DNA from: Pseudomonas putida
GTDB taxonomy: Bacteria > Pseudomonadota > Gammaproteobacteria > Pseudomonadales > Pseudomonadaceae
Reading direction: 5' to 3'
NCBI RefSeq assembly: GCF_002906855.1
Contig: NZ_MINI01000038.1
Coordinates: 1,674,001-1,738,000 of the forward strand
DNA: 64,000 nucleotides
Notes under the pieces: model-generated
The model's input: the letters and a program-made list of their open reading frames with translations, nothing else
Told to the model about the DNA's origin: nothing
Database searches by the model: none
In this document: one piece after another, positions 16,528 through 24,699 of the stretch
How the letters are laid out: each line of letters opens with the position of its first letter
Numbering within the stretch: the stretch's first letter is position 1
Made by a program: the position numbers and the translations under genes

Positions 16528-17460
16528 CTAGTCAAAATTCACACGTTCAGCTTCCACCACCAGTGGCATGTTACGCATCTGCGTATGCACCGACCCCAGG
16601 TACTCACCCAGCATGCCAAGGAACAGGATCTGCACCGAGCTGAAGAAGAACAGCGAGATCAGCAGTGGCGCGATACCCATCTGGAACGAGTTCCAGAACA
16701 CCAGCTTAGCCAGCAGGAAGCCGAACGCAGCCAACAGGCTCAGGCCCGCGAGCAGGCCGCCGCCCATCACCATCAGGCGCAGTGGCACCTTGGAGTGGTT
16801 GGTGATGCCCAGCATGGCGATGTCATACAGGGTGTAGAAGTTGTTCTTGGTGATGCCGCGCTGGCGGCGTGGCTGCTTGAACGGCACGGTGGCGATCGGG
16901 AAGCCGATTTCGCACAGGAGGCCGCGGAAGTACGGGTACGGGTCGTCGATCTTCTTCAGGATATCCAGCACGGCGCGGTCGAACAGGCCGGCACCGGTGG
17001 CGTTCTGCACCAGGGGCACTTCCGAAATGCGCGTGACGAAGCGGTAGTAGGCGCGGCGCACCAGGAACATCATGCGCGACTCTTCGCTTTCCGGCTTCAC
17101 TGCCATTACGGTCTTGAAGCCTTCTTCCCACTTTTTGACGAACTCTTCGATCATCTCGGGCGGGTCTTGCAGGTCGGAGGCGATCAGCACGGCGCAGTCG
17201 CCGTTGACCTGCAGCAGGGCATGGTAAGGCGAGCGGATATGGCCGAAGTTGCGCGCGTTGAAGATCACCTTGACGCGCTTGTCCTGTGCGGCCAGTGCCC
17301 GCAGCTTCGCGTGGCTGCCGTCGGTGGAGCAGTTGTCGATGAACACATGTTCGTAATCGTAATCAAGGCGTGACATGACCTCGACGATGCGCTGGTACAG
17401 CTCATCGATGTTGGCTTCTTCGTTGTAGCAGGGAGTCACTATGCTGATCAGCTTACGCAT
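16528..17460 (-). CDS. GtrB-like polyprenyl-phosphate glycosyltransferase (GT2)
   Basis: The 310-residue protein has a DPM1/GtrB-type GT2 domain. The N-terminus MRKLISIVTPCYNEEANI is followed by VFIDNCSTDGSHAK, the metal/nucleotide motif ASDLQDPPEMI and a pre-membrane VPFKQPRRQRGITK. Two transmembrane helices lie at about 225-250 and 265-285. Such enzymes move a sugar from a nucleotide donor to undecaprenyl phosphate on the cytoplasmic face. The start at 17460 overlaps the gtrA-like stop by 8 bases; an upstream ATG at 17490 would add ten residues. In this operon the donor may be the CDP-sugar made by the neighbouring genes rather than UDP-glucose. Confidence 0.85.
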   Translation of the reverse strand: MRKLISIVTPCYNEEANIDELYQRIVEVMSRLDYDYEHVFIDNCSTDGSHAKLRALAAQDKRVKVIFNARNFGHIRSPYHALLQVNGDCAVLIASDLQDPPEMIEEFVKKWEEGFKTVMAVKPESEESRMMFLVRRAYYRFVTRISEVPLVQNATGAGLFDRAVLDILKKIDDPYPYFRGLLCEIGFPIATVPFKQPRRQRGITKNNFYTLYDIAMLGITNHSKVPLRLMVMGGGLLAGLSLLAAFGFLLAKLVFWNSFQMGIAPLLISLFFFSSVQILFLGMLGEYLGSVHTQMRNMPLVVEAERVNFD

Positions 17461-17857
17461 AATTGAAAACGAACCTGTTATTGATGACAAAGGAGAGCAG
17501 GGCCATAGGCACGATCAATGCCATGCCGGCCAGGTAGGGGTCGACACCCAGCAGCTTGAGCGCTGCGATGCCGGCCACGTTGGCGCCATAAACCACGCCA
17601 TACCCGGCCACGAACCTGAAGATCAGTTTGTTGTTCTTCGAGCCGAACACCAGGGCCCCGGTGCTTTTGAAATTGAAGGCAACGCCCAGAATGGTGGCCA
17701 GTAGCAAGGCCGCGCTGTAGTGCAGGCCCAGGTACAGGAACCCGGCAAAGCAGCCGTAGCCGAATGCCGCGTTCAGCACGCCCACCAGCAGGAAGCGGAA
17801 CAGCTTTACCTGCAGCAGGCGGCGTATCCAGGGGAGTGACGGGTTAGTATCTTGCAT
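17453..17857 (-). CDS. GtrA-family membrane protein (polyprenyl-linked sugar flippase candidate)
   Basis: The 134-residue protein has four transmembrane helices (about residues 17-38, 42-62, 77-98 and 107-126) and the GtrA-family core FRFLLVGVLNAAFGYGCF, ending with the typical FVINNRFVFNY. GtrA proteins are thought to flip undecaprenyl-phosphate sugars to the periplasmic face. I chose the ATG at 17857; the frame is open upstream to 18091 but that part overlaps the reductase gene and lacks homology. It overlaps its upstream neighbour by 14 bases and the gtrB-like gene by 8 bases, which indicates translational coupling. Confidence 0.85.
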   Translation of the reverse strand: MQDTNPSLPWIRRLLQVKLFRFLLVGVLNAAFGYGCFAGFLYLGLHYSAALLLATILGVAFNFKSTGALVFGSKNNKLIFRFVAGYGVVYGANVAGIAALKLLGVDPYLAGMALIVPMALLSFVINNRFVFNYA

Positions 17858-18779
17858 CGAGCTGCTGCCTGATCTCGCGAACCACGCCACTGAGCGACGA
17901 GTCACCGGGCACATAGCCAAACAGGTGCTCGGCCCGGCGGTTGTGGGAATAGTAATGGGCCTTGGGGCCGGTGGCATTGACTCGGGCCTGGTCACCGGCA
18001 ACGCAGTGTTGCAGGCCGAAGGCCTGGTCCAGTGCCGCCAGCAGCTCGAACTTGCCGACGGGCGCCTGGCTGTAGCAGTCGATGGCGGCATTGCACGGCG
18101 GTGCCTGAAGAATGCGGTCGATCAGCTGTAGGAAATCGGCAGGGGTCAGGTAATCCCGCAGCATGTCGTCCGGCGCCACTTCCAATACGCTGCCATTGTG
18201 CAGCGCACGCAGGATGTCGCTAAGGAAGAAGCGAGCCTCCGGGGCCTGGCGATGACTGAAGTAGCTGAATACCCGCACATCGACGATCGCCGCCTCGGGC
18301 AGTGCGCGGTGGCGGCATTCGGCCTGGAACTTGGCCGCGCCATACCAGTCCTGCGGGCGCAGGCCGTTGATCGGGAACACCGCATGGGAGGCCTCGGTCA
18401 CCGGCGCCGCAAAATTGCTGCCGTAGGCCGCGCCGCTGCTGAGGTAGATGTAGCGGCACGAAGGGTGGCTGCGCAGGTAGTCCAGTGCGAGGTTGTCGTA
18501 CTGCTCGGTGACGGTGAAGATATCCTTGCCCATCTGCACGGCGCGGGCCGGGTCGCCCACGCCGACGAAGTTGATGATCGCGTCGAACTGGCAGCTGGCG
18601 TCGAAGCCGGCATAGTTGCTGACGGCATAGCCCTTGCGCGCCGCAATGGCCAGCAACTCGGCGTCCAGCGCGGCGGGCGCGCGGACGAACAAAGTGCAGG
18701 CGTAGGCAGTGTGTGCGGCGATGCTGGCGACCAGGTCCTTGGCAATGTGGCTGCTGGCCCCGAGGATTGCCAACCTCAC
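17844..18779 (-). CDS. NAD(P)-dependent sugar epimerase/dehydratase family protein (YerF-like reductase candidate)
   Basis: The 311-residue protein is an extended SDR. It has an N-terminal nucleotide-binding GASSHIAKDLVAS (residues 7-19), the active-site block YLSSGAAYG followed by DWYGAAKFQAE (Tyr and Lys of YxxxK), and DVRVFSYFSHRQ. In Yersinia the yersiniose pathway ends with YerF, which reduces the acetyl side chain installed by YerE. A reductase here, overlapping a TPP enzyme by 4 bases, fits that role. Sequence alone does not separate an epimerase from a reductase, so the assignment rests on context. Confidence 0.7.
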   Translation of the reverse strand: MRLAILGASSHIAKDLVASIAAHTAYACTLFVRAPAALDAELLAIAARKGYAVSNYAGFDASCQFDAIINFVGVGDPARAVQMGKDIFTVTEQYDNLALDYLRSHPSCRYIYLSSGAAYGSNFAAPVTEASHAVFPINGLRPQDWYGAAKFQAECRHRALPEAAIVDVRVFSYFSHRQAPEARFFLSDILRALHNGSVLEVAPDDMLRDYLTPADFLQLIDRILQAPPCNAAIDCYSQAPVGKFELLAALDQAFGLQHCVAGDQARVNATGPKAHYYSHNRRAEHLFGYVPGDSSLSGVVREIRQQLDARY

Positions 18780-20485
18780 TGGCCAAGGTCCATCAGCGGC
18801 GACTGCTCATCGATCGGCCGACCGAATTCCAGGCGTGGCCGGCATTCGCGGGCATCGGGCATCAATACTTCGATCAGCATCGGCTTGCCGTTGGCCAGGA
18901 ATTCGGCCACCGCCACATTGAAGGCGGCCAGGTCGATCACGCTGTGCGACGGGATGCCGTACGCTTCGCCAAGCGCCTTGAACTGCGAGGTGTAGCCGTT
19001 CCAATAGGTCGAAGAGTTGCGCCCCTCGAAATACATTTCCTGGAAGCCGCGCACCATGCCCAGCGAGTGGTTGTTCATGACGATGGTCAGGATCGGCAGT
19101 TGGTCGCGGGCGATGATGTCCAATTCCTGGATATTGAGCTGTGCACCGCCATCACCGGTTATGACGATGACCGGCTTGTCGCCGGCGATGCTCGCGCCAA
19201 CGGCAGCAGGGATGGCGAAGCCCATGGTGCCCAGGCCACCGGAATGGTGCATGGCCTGATTGGGGCCCAGGCGCAGGGTGTGCGCGGCCCACATCTGGTT
19301 GTTGCCGACGTCGGCCACGTAGTCCAGGGCGCGGTCTGCGGTCAGGTCGTTGAGGCTGCTGAACAGTGCGAACGGGCTGACGCCCCAGGCCGCGTATTCG
19401 TCAGCGAACGACTGCGCGAACACCTTCTTCAGGTGCTGGCGCCAGGCTGCCGGAGCCGGCTGCAGCGTGGCGGCGTGGGCGATGAAGTCGGCGAACACGC
19501 CATCGAGTTCGGCGTGGATCGACTGCTGCGCCTTGACCCGGTTGTCCAGCTGGGCAGCATCCAGGTCGAACTGGATGACCTGGGCATTGGCGGCGAAGGT
19601 TTCGGTCTTGGCGCCGGTTTGGCGTACGTCCATGCGGCTACCGAACACTACCAGCAGGTCGCAGTTTTGTACGGCATGGTTGGCGGCGCGGGTGCCATAG
19701 GCCCCGAGCATGCCCAGGTAGTGCTCGCTGGCGGTGAGCTTCTCAGCGCCTTTGAGGCTGGCGACGTGGGGAATGCCCAGTTTGCCGACCTGGCTTAGCC
19801 AAGCGTTGAAGGTGGGGCAGTTGACAGCGCCGCCGCCGATCAGGAACAGCGGCTTCTGCGCCTTGGCCAGCGCGGCCCAGACCTCGCCGTACGAGGCCTG
19901 TGGTTCGGCCGCAGGGGCCGCCAGGCTGGCTTTCAGCAATTGGTCCAGCACGGCCTCATCAATTTCGGCGCGCTGGATGTCCATGGGGATGTCCAGCAGG
20001 ACAGGCCCTGGACGGCCTTCTCGCGCGATACGCAGCGCTTTGAGCAGGCTCGGAATAAGTTCGTCGACGTGGGTGACCTGGTGCGCATACTTGGTGATGC
20101 TGCTCACCAGGGCCACGCTGTCGAGTTCCTGGAAGCCCTGCTGGCGGATAGGGCGGTCGCCCTTGAGCTCGTGGGTGTTCACCTGCCCGGTGAGGAACAC
20201 GCACGGGTGGCTATCCAGCCAGCAGTCGGCAATGCCAGTGATCAGGTTGGTAGCGCCTGGGCCGCTGGTGCCCAGGGCTATGCCCATGACCTTGTGATGG
20301 GTCGCACGGGCGACCGCAGATGCAGCGAAGGCCGCGCCTTGCTCATGGTGCATGGATACCAACTTGGTCTTGCCGAGCAAGTTAATACTGTCCACCAGAT
20401 GGGCGATCATTCCACCGATGAGCTCAAAACCATAGAGGACGTTGTGGTCCGCCAGAACTTTTGCCACTGCATCTGAAGCTTTCAT
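18776..20485 (-). CDS. thiamine-diphosphate enzyme, acetolactate-synthase-like (YerE-like branching enzyme candidate)
   Basis: The 569-residue protein has the full acetohydroxyacid synthase architecture. The N-terminal Pyr domain carries the cofactor-activating glutamate in HHEQGAAFAAS (about residue 48), GTSGPGATN follows, then the middle domain with FGSRMDVRQTG, and the C-terminal TPP motif GDGGAQLNIQEL with MNNHSLGMV. No ilvN-type regulatory subunit is nearby. It sits directly after ascD, rfbF, rfbG and rfbH homologues and before a reductase, the gene set of the yersiniose pathway. There YerE adds an acetyl unit from pyruvate to C-4 of CDP-4-keto-3,6-dideoxyglucose. A housekeeping acetolactate synthase is less likely in this operon. 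Confidence 0.78.
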   Translation of the reverse strand: MKASDAVAKVLADHNVLYGFELIGGMIAHLVDSINLLGKTKLVSMHHEQGAAFAASAVARATHHKVMGIALGTSGPGATNLITGIADCWLDSHPCVFLTGQVNTHELKGDRPIRQQGFQELDSVALVSSITKYAHQVTHVDELIPSLLKALRIAREGRPGPVLLDIPMDIQRAEIDEAVLDQLLKASLAAPAAEPQASYGEVWAALAKAQKPLFLIGGGAVNCPTFNAWLSQVGKLGIPHVASLKGAEKLTASEHYLGMLGAYGTRAANHAVQNCDLLVVFGSRMDVRQTGAKTETFAANAQVIQFDLDAAQLDNRVKAQQSIHAELDGVFADFIAHAATLQPAPAAWRQHLKKVFAQSFADEYAAWGVSPFALFSSLNDLTADRALDYVADVGNNQMWAAHTLRLGPNQAMHHSGGLGTMGFAIPAAVGASIAGDKPVIVITGDGGAQLNIQELDIIARDQLPILTIVMNNHSLGMVRGFQEMYFEGRNSSTYWNGYTSQFKALGEAYGIPSHSVIDLAAFNVAVAEFLANGKPMLIEVLMPDARECRPRLEFGRPIDEQSPLMDLGQ

Positions 20486-20488
20486 AAG

Positions 20489-21802
20489 TTAGAAACCAAT
20501 CCCGAAGAATTCTTCCAGTTTTTCACCGACGAAGTCGAAGTGTTCCTGGCCCAGCGAAGGCTGAACGCCCAGCCAGAAGGTCTGGTTCATGGTCCGGTCG
20601 GTGTTGGTCAGCTCACCGACTACACGGTATTCCACGTTGTGGAAGTACGGCTGGCGGATCAGGTTGCCGGCGAACAGCAGGCGGGTACCGATCTTGTGCT
20701 GGTCGAGGAACTTCAGCAGGTCGACACGCTTGACCCCTGCGCTTTCCTTCAGGGTGACCGGGAAGCCGAACCAGGACGGCTCGCTGTTTGGGGTTGGCTC
20801 GGCGATTTCCAGGAAGTCGCTCAGGGTCGACAGGCGCTCTTTGAGCAGCTTGAAGTTGCGCTTGCGGGTTTCGATGAACTCCGGCGCGCGGTCCAGCTGC
20901 GCCAGGCCACAGGCGGCCTGCATGTCGGTGATCTTCAGGTTGTAGCCAAGGTGGGCGTACACGTACTTGTGGTCGTAGCCTTGTGGCAGGCTGCCGAACT
21001 GTTGGCCGAAGCGGTTGCCGCAGGTGTCGTCGCAACCCGGCGCGCAGTAGCAGTCGCGGCCCCAGTCACGGAACGATTCGGCAATCAGCTTGAGCTGGGC
21101 GTTGTTGGTGAACACCGCGCCGCCTTCACCCATGGTGATGTGGTGAGCCGGGTAGAAGCTCAGGGTGGCGATGTCGCCGAAGGTGCCGACCAGCTTGCCG
21201 TCGTAGGTGGCGCCCAGGGCGTCACAGCAGTCTTCGACCAGCCACAGGTTGTGCTTCTCGCAGATTGCCTTGACCTTGGCCAGGTTGAACGGGTTGCCCA
21301 GGGTGTGGGCAAGCATGATGGCCTTGGTTTTCGGGGTGATGGCGGCCTCGATCAGGTCGGCATCGATGTTGTGGGTGGCCATGTCGACGTCGACGAACAC
21401 CGGAATGGCACCGAACTGCACGATCGGGTTGACGGTGGTCGGGAAGCCGGCGGCCACACCGATTACTTCGTCGCCTTTCTTGATGGCGCGCTCACCCAGC
21501 TTGGGCGAGGTCAGGGTGCTGAAGGCCACCAGGTTGGCCGACGAACCCGAGTTGACGGTGATCAGGTATTTGACGCCGAGGAACTCGGCCAGTTTTTTCT
21601 CGAACTGGGCGTTGAAACGGCCGGTGGTCAGCCAGCCGTCCAGCGAAGCTTCGACCATCAGTTGCAGTTCACGGGCGCCGATCACCTTGCCCGAAGGAGG
21701 GATGACGGTTTCGCCCCCAACAAAAGGTTTGGCAGCCAGGGCCATCTGGGCATAGCGCTCGACGAGCTGGCTGATTTCCTGACGGAGCATATCGGGGGTC
21801 AT
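20489..21802 (-). CDS. rfbH: CDP-4-keto-6-deoxy-D-glucose 3-dehydrase (E1)
   Basis: The 437-residue protein is a DegT/DnrJ-fold enzyme of the RfbH/AscC/DdhC type. Where aminotransferases have a lysine holding PLP, it has histidine in SFYPAHHITMGEGG, which marks the PMP-dependent dehydrases. The cysteine cluster DCYCAPGCDDTCG fits the [2Fe-2S] cluster of E1. Working with the AscD-type reductase, it removes the C-3 hydroxyl to give CDP-4-keto-3,6-dideoxyglucose. The AGGAA site before the ATG and the 3-base gap to the TPP enzyme gene indicate one operon. Confidence 0.92.
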   Translation of the reverse strand: MTPDMLRQEISQLVERYAQMALAAKPFVGGETVIPPSGKVIGARELQLMVEASLDGWLTTGRFNAQFEKKLAEFLGVKYLITVNSGSSANLVAFSTLTSPKLGERAIKKGDEVIGVAAGFPTTVNPIVQFGAIPVFVDVDMATHNIDADLIEAAITPKTKAIMLAHTLGNPFNLAKVKAICEKHNLWLVEDCCDALGATYDGKLVGTFGDIATLSFYPAHHITMGEGGAVFTNNAQLKLIAESFRDWGRDCYCAPGCDDTCGNRFGQQFGSLPQGYDHKYVYAHLGYNLKITDMQAACGLAQLDRAPEFIETRKRNFKLLKERLSTLSDFLEIAEPTPNSEPSWFGFPVTLKESAGVKRVDLLKFLDQHKIGTRLLFAGNLIRQPYFHNVEYRVVGELTNTDRTMNQTFWLGVQPSLGQEHFDFVGEKLEEFFGIGF

Positions 21803-21830
21803 AGTAGTTCCTGCTCAAGCTAATTGTGGT

Positions 21831-22916
21831 TTAGGCGCCAGAAGCCATGGCGGCCATGTAGCTGTTGATTTCGTCCACGCAACGGGCGTGCATGTCATCG
21901 CCCTGCAGCCAGGCGCGGTGCCAGTTGACGATGTAGGTCAAGGTGGTCTCGAGGTTCCAGGTCGGCTCCCACTTCAGGTGGGCGCGGGCCTTGGAGATAT
22001 CCAGTTTCAGGTAGCGGGCTTCGTGCGGCTGCGGGTCGTTGTCCAGCTGCCAGCGAGCGCCATCACCCCACGCCTGGACCATGTGGTCGAGGATCCATTC
22101 GACGGGGCGTGCATCTTCGTCGCGGGGGCCGAAGTTCCAGCCCTGCGCGACGGCGTGGCCATGCTCCCATAGCTGCTGGGCCAGAACAAGGTAACCGCTC
22201 AGCGGCTCCAGCACGTGCTGCCAGGGGCGGGTGGCCTTGGGGTTGCGTACTACCACCGGCTCACCCTGCGCCACGGCGCGCAGGATGTCGGGGATCAGCC
22301 GGTCGTCAGCCCAGTCGCCGCCACCGATGACGTTGCCGGCGCGGGCCGAGGCCAGAGCCGCCGTATGTTCAGTGTTGAAAAACGAGTTGCGGTAGGCGCT
22401 GGTGATCAGCTCGACGCAGCCCTTGCTGTTGCTGTAGGGGTCGTGGCCGCCCATGGGCTCGTTTTCACGGTAGCCCCATTCCCATTCCTGGTTTTCGTAG
22501 CACTTGTCGGTGGTGACATTGACGATGGCGCGCAGGCTCGGGCATTGGCGTGCGGCTTCCAGCACGTGCACCGTGCCCATCACGTTGGTGGCATAGGTTT
22601 CCACCGGCTCACGATACGACAGCCGTACCAGTGGCTGAGCTGCCATGTGGATCAGGATGTCCGGGTCGAACGCCGTCATGCTCTCGGTGATGGCCGCCAG
22701 GTCGCGGATGTCGCCGATCTGCGAGGCGTGCATGCCGCGCTCGACCTGCGCCTGTTCGAACAGCGACGGGGTGGTCGGCGGTGCCAGGGCAAAGCCCTTC
22801 ACCTGCGCGCCCATGCCCTGCAGCCACAGGGCCAGCCAGCTGCCCTTGAAGCCGGTATGGCCGGTGAGGAATACCTTCTTGCCTTGCCAGAAGGCGGCCG
22901 AGACGGAAGCTTTCAT
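21831..22916 (-). CDS. rfbG: CDP-glucose 4,6-dehydratase
   Basis: The 361-residue protein is an extended SDR dehydratase. It starts with the NAD-binding GHTGFKGSWLALWL (residues 19-32), continues with ALAPPTTPSLFE, NVTTDKCYENQEW (the substrate and catalytic region) and the YSNSKGCVELI motif containing YxxxK, and has SARAGNVIGGGDWADDR, which is specific to the CDP-glucose branch. It produces CDP-4-keto-6-deoxyglucose, the substrate of RfbH. The gene lies 7 bases after rfbF. Confidence 0.93.
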   Translation of the reverse strand: MKASVSAAFWQGKKVFLTGHTGFKGSWLALWLQGMGAQVKGFALAPPTTPSLFEQAQVERGMHASQIGDIRDLAAITESMTAFDPDILIHMAAQPLVRLSYREPVETYATNVMGTVHVLEAARQCPSLRAIVNVTTDKCYENQEWEWGYRENEPMGGHDPYSNSKGCVELITSAYRNSFFNTEHTAALASARAGNVIGGGDWADDRLIPDILRAVAQGEPVVVRNPKATRPWQHVLEPLSGYLVLAQQLWEHGHAVAQGWNFGPRDEDARPVEWILDHMVQAWGDGARWQLDNDPQPHEARYLKLDISKARAHLKWEPTWNLETTLTYIVNWHRAWLQGDDMHARCVDEINSYMAAMASGA

Positions 22917-22923
22917 GTTCTAG

Positions 22924-23697
22924 TTATTCCCAGGATTTCCACGGCGCGGTGCCATTCTGCCACAGCTTTTCCAGCAGGTTCTTGTCGTGCAGGGTGTCCA
23001 TCGGCTGCCAGAAACCGGCGTGCTCGAAGGCCATCAGCTGGCCGTCGTCGGCCAGGCCCATCAGCGGCTCCTGCTCCCAGACGGTGCTGTCGGCGCTCAG
23101 GCGGTCGAGCACCTTCGGGGAAAGGACGAAGAAGCCGCCATTGATCATGGCGCCGTCGCCTTTTGGCTTTTCCTTGAAGTTCAGGACCTGGCCTTCGCTG
23201 ATGTCCAGCGCACCGAAACGGCCCGGCGGGTAGGTCGCGGTCAGGGTCGCGTCCTTGCCGTGGCGCTTGTGGAAAGCGATGGTGGCGCTGATGTCCATGT
23301 CGCCCACGCCATCACCGTAGGTGAAGCAGAAGGCTTCTTCGTGGCGCACGTAGTCGGCCACGCGGCGCAGGCGGCCGCCGGTCATCGAGGTTTCGCCGGT
23401 GTCCACCAGGGTCACGTTCCAGTCTTCGGCACGCTTGTCGTGCACTTCCATGCTGTTGTCGCGCATGTTGAAGGTGACATCCGAGGTGTGCAGGAAGTAG
23501 TTGGCGAAGTACTCCTTGATCATGTAGCCCTTGTAGCCGCAGCAGATGATGAAGTCATTGATGCCGTGCGAGGAGTACATCTTCATGATGTGCCAGAGGA
23601 TCGGCTTGCCGCCGATTTCGACCATCGGCTTGGGGCGAGTACCGGTCTCTTCGCTCAAGCGCGTCCCCAGTCCACCTGCCAGAATGACTGCTTTCAT
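22924..23697 (-). CDS. rfbF: glucose-1-phosphate cytidylyltransferase
   Basis: The 257-residue protein carries the nucleotidyltransferase signature ILAGGLGTRLSEETGTRPKP (residues 5-24) followed by MVEIGGKPILWHIMK, and the family-specific FIICCGYKGYMIKEYF and TGGRLRRV. It makes CDP-glucose from CTP and glucose-1-phosphate, the first committed step to CDP-dideoxyhexoses. It starts 12 bases after the reductase gene in the same operon. Confidence 0.94.
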   Translation of the reverse strand: MKAVILAGGLGTRLSEETGTRPKPMVEIGGKPILWHIMKMYSSHGINDFIICCGYKGYMIKEYFANYFLHTSDVTFNMRDNSMEVHDKRAEDWNVTLVDTGETSMTGGRLRRVADYVRHEEAFCFTYGDGVGDMDISATIAFHKRHGKDATLTATYPPGRFGALDISEGQVLNFKEKPKGDGAMINGGFFVLSPKVLDRLSADSTVWEQEPLMGLADDGQLMAFEHAGFWQPMDTLHDKNLLEKLWQNGTAPWKSWE

Positions 23698-23709
23698 GAC
23701 TGCTCCTTG

Positions 23710-24699
23710 TTAGTTTGAGCTTACAAATGCATCGGAGTAAAAGTGTTTGGCCGGCAACCCGGCGGCGGTCAGTGCATCACGGGCGGAATGGATCATGTCT
23801 TCCGAGCCGCAGGCATAGATGACCGCGTCAGCAAGTTCGATGCCGTCATCGAGCAGTGCCTTTTGCACGTAGCCGGTGCGCCCTGGCCAGTCGGCGTGGG
23901 CACGCGACAGTACCGGGATGAATTCGGCGTTGAGCCCTTCGAGTTGAGGGGTCCAGTAGATATCACCAGGATGACGCCCACCCCAGTAGACGTAGATTTT
24001 CTTGCCGGCGGCCAGCTCGGGGTTACCCAGCAGCTGTTCGAGCATGGCCTTGACCGGCGCAATGCCGGTGCCAGTGGCGAGGAAGACGATGGTGCCTGCC
24101 TCTTTGTCGCGCAGGCAGAAGGTGCCCAGCGGGCCCTCCAGGCGCAGCAGGTCGTTGTGCTTGGCACTGCCAAACCAGTATTGCGACATCATGCCTTGCT
24201 CGACTTCGCGGATCTGCAGCTCCAGCTTGCCGTCTTCGCGCTGGGCGTTGGCAATGGAGTAGCTGCGACGCAGGCCGCCTTCGCCGATCACGTCCAGGTA
24301 CTGGCCGGGCAGGTAGTTGAGCTTGCCGGTGGGCGGCACGCGCAGCACCACCTCGACCACGTTGTCGGCCAGGCGGGTGAGGCTGTCGATACGGCAGGGC
24401 ACGGTCTTGACCACGATGTCGCCGAGGGCGCCGAGATCTTCGGCGTCGATTTCCACGTCGCTGGCGGCGTGGCGGCAGCAGGTCAGGATCATCCCGGCAG
24501 CCCGCTCTTCGGCGGTCAGCGAGGTTTCTTCACGGAAGGCTTCAGTTTCACCGCAGACGACGGTGGTCTTGCAGACACCGCAACGGCCGGTGCGGCAGCT
24601 GTATTCCAGGGTGATGCCGGCGGCCTTGGCGCTGTCGAGCAGTGAGGTGCCGGATTCGGAACTGAATGTCTTGCCGTTTTGAAGTTTTACTGAAGCCAT
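23710..24699 (-). CDS. ascD: CDP-6-deoxy-delta-3,4-glucoseen reductase (E3)
   Basis: The 329-residue flavoprotein has an N-terminal plant-type [2Fe-2S] ferredoxin domain with CRTGRCGVCKTTVVCG and a fourth cysteine in ILTCCRHA, then an FAD-binding block RSYSIANAQ and an NAD(P)-binding GTGIAPVKAML. Electrons flow from NAD(P)H through FAD and the iron-sulfur cluster to the RfbH-bound intermediate. It is the first gene of the operon, so the promoter must lie upstream of 24699. Symbols ddhD, rfbI and ascD are all used for this function. Confidence 0.92.
   Translation of the reverse strand: MASVKLQNGKTFSSESGTSLLDSAKAAGITLEYSCRTGRCGVCKTTVVCGETEAFREETSLTAEERAAGMILTCCRHAASDVEIDAEDLGALGDIVVKTVPCRIDSLTRLADNVVEVVLRVPPTGKLNYLPGQYLDVIGEGGLRRSYSIANAQREDGKLELQIREVEQGMMSQYWFGSAKHNDLLRLEGPLGTFCLRDKEAGTIVFLATGTGIAPVKAMLEQLLGNPELAAGKKIYVYWGGRHPGDIYWTPQLEGLNAEFIPVLSRAHADWPGRTGYVQKALLDDGIELADAVIYACGSEDMIHSARDALTAAGLPAKHFYSDAFVSSN

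Noticed and set aside
16000..17373. Open frame of 457 codons on the plus strand opposite the gtrB-like gene and the start of the large membrane protein gene
   Set aside because: It is antisense to convincing genes and is rich in His, Gln and Ala, as expected for a shadow frame.
20540..21823. Open frame of 427 codons on the plus strand opposite rfbH
   Set aside because: rfbH has diagnostic motifs on the minus strand; the plus-strand frame has none.
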